From JBDIAR01 sp039812545 (GTDB lineage Bacteria; Actinomycetota; Actinomycetes; Actinomycetales; Dermatophilaceae): a stretch of DNA of 5,205 bases. The notes under the pieces are model-generated. The model searched no databases, had not been told where the DNA came from, and saw only the letters and a program-made list of their open reading frames with translations. Every line of letters starts with the position of its first letter. Position 1 is the first letter of the stretch. The position numbers were made by a program, and so were the translations under genes. Location of the stretch: NCBI GenBank assembly GCA_039812545.1, contig JBDIAR010000205.1, positions 1 through 5,205 of the forward strand, written 5' to 3'. Positions 4,570 through 5,205 of the stretch are shown here, piece after piece.

Positions 4570-5205
4570 GTGGATCTGGATCATCACGGCGACCGCGACG
4601 TGCGCCCGGGGCTGGTCGACCTCGCGGTCAACGTCCGGCTACCCGGCCCACCGCCCTGGCTGGCTCGGGTCATCGCCGACACGATTGCCGGGCTCGGCAG
4701 CTATCCCGATCCAGCCATGGCGGCGGCGGCGATTGCCACCAGACACCGAGTCGACGGCGCGGCCGTGCTGCCCACCAACGGTGGCGCCGAGGCGTTCACC
4801 CTGATCGCGCGGGCCCTCGACCCGGCATACCCGGTCGTCGTCCACCCCCAATTCACCGAACCCGAGGCCGCCCTGCGCGACGCCGGCCACCACGTCACCC
4901 GCGCGATCCTGAGCCGCGACAACGGCTTCGCCCTCGACCCGGCGCGCGTACCCGAGGCGGCGGATCTCGTCGTCGTCGGCAACCCGACCAACCCGACCGG
5001 CGTCCTGCACTCGGCCCGCACCCTGGCGTCGCTGCGCCGCCCGGGCCGGTGTCTCGTCGTCGACGAGGCCTTCATGGACGCGGTTCCCGGCGACCCCGAG
5101 TCGCTGCTCGCACCCAGCGCCGACCTGCCCGGGCCCGCCGACCTGGCCGGGGTACTCGTCGTGCGCTCGCAGACCAAGACGTGGGGCCTGGCCGGGCTGC
5201 GCGCC
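4570..5205 (+). CDS. cobC: Rv2231c-like PLP-dependent protein CobC (3' end outside window)
   Basis: This is the first 212 codons of a fold-type I PLP enzyme of the aminotransferase class I/II family. The N-terminus HHGDRDVRPGLVDLAVNV, with PPPWL after it, resembles mycobacterial Rv2231c/CobC. Further motifs are TNGGAEAF (69-76), which holds the PLP phosphate; GNPTNPTG (137-144), whose N141 contacts the cofactor; VVDEAF (163-168), with D165 facing the pyridine nitrogen; and SQTKTWGLAGLR (200-211), with K203 as the Schiff-base lysine. CobC/CobD-type enzymes supply (R)-1-aminopropan-2-ol phosphate for the nucleotide loop of B12, usually by decarboxylating threonine phosphate. The sequence also resembles histidinol-phosphate aminotransferase, but the HHGD start and the B12 context favour CobC. 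GTG 4570 was chosen because AGGG lies eight bases upstream; GTG 4561 is an alternative. The frame is still open at the window edge. Confidence 0.88.
   Translation, partial: MDLDHHGDRDVRPGLVDLAVNVRLPGPPPWLARVIADTIAGLGSYPDPAMAAAAIATRHRVDGAAVLPTNGGAEAFTLIARALDPAYPVVVHPQFTEPEAALRDAGHHVTRAILSRDNGFALDPARVPEAADLVVVGNPTNPTGVLHSARTLASLRRPGRCLVVDEAFMDAVPGDPESLLAPSADLPGPADLAGVLVVRSQTKTWGLAGLRA

Overview
The window reads as a fragment of a high-GC actinobacterial (Actinomycetota) chromosome. The evidence is very G/C-rich third codon positions in every gene, GTG as well as ATG starts, short or overlapping gene junctions, an Eis-type acetyltransferase and a mycobacterial-style (Rv2231c-like) CobC. I cannot name a genus from the sequence. 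The theme is cobalt supply for vitamin B12.

Layout: the last 24 codons of an unidentified plus-strand gene (1-75) are followed by a 202-base repeat-rich convergent spacer (76-277). A complete minus-strand operon, cbiM-cbiN-cbiQ-cbiO (2988 down to 278), encodes an energy-coupling-factor cobalt transporter. Its junctions are ATGA, GTGA and a 1-base gap, so the four proteins are probably translationally coupled. Upstream of cbiM, still on the minus strand, is a cobalamin riboswitch (about 3127 to 3030). Its downstream segment can form a helix that covers the cbiM ribosome binding site. A candidate promoter (GTGACC, 17-base spacer, TAGGGT) lies just ahead of the riboswitch and sits on an 11-bp tandem repeat.

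Reading away from this control region on the plus strand are an Eis-like GNAT acetyltransferase of about 400 residues that keeps the family's C-terminal phenylalanine (3306-4508), a strong hairpin, and the 5' 212 codons of cobC (4570 to the window end). CobC is a PLP-dependent enzyme of the aminopropanol-phosphate branch of B12 synthesis.

Together, CbiMNQO would import Co2+ for corrin synthesis, the riboswitch would shut import when cobalamin is plentiful, and CobC would supply a late building block. The acetyltransferase has no obvious B12 role.

The unexplained structure is in the spacers. An 18-base sequence with a palindromic core occurs three times, all intergenic and in the same orientation. 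There is also a diverged 37-base direct repeat at the end of the first gene, the 11-bp tandem repeat in the cbiM promoter, and a 12-bp perfect palindrome beside it. No wholly new system is evident. The cobalt operon and its riboswitch are familiar biology, and the repeat family is the least explained item.
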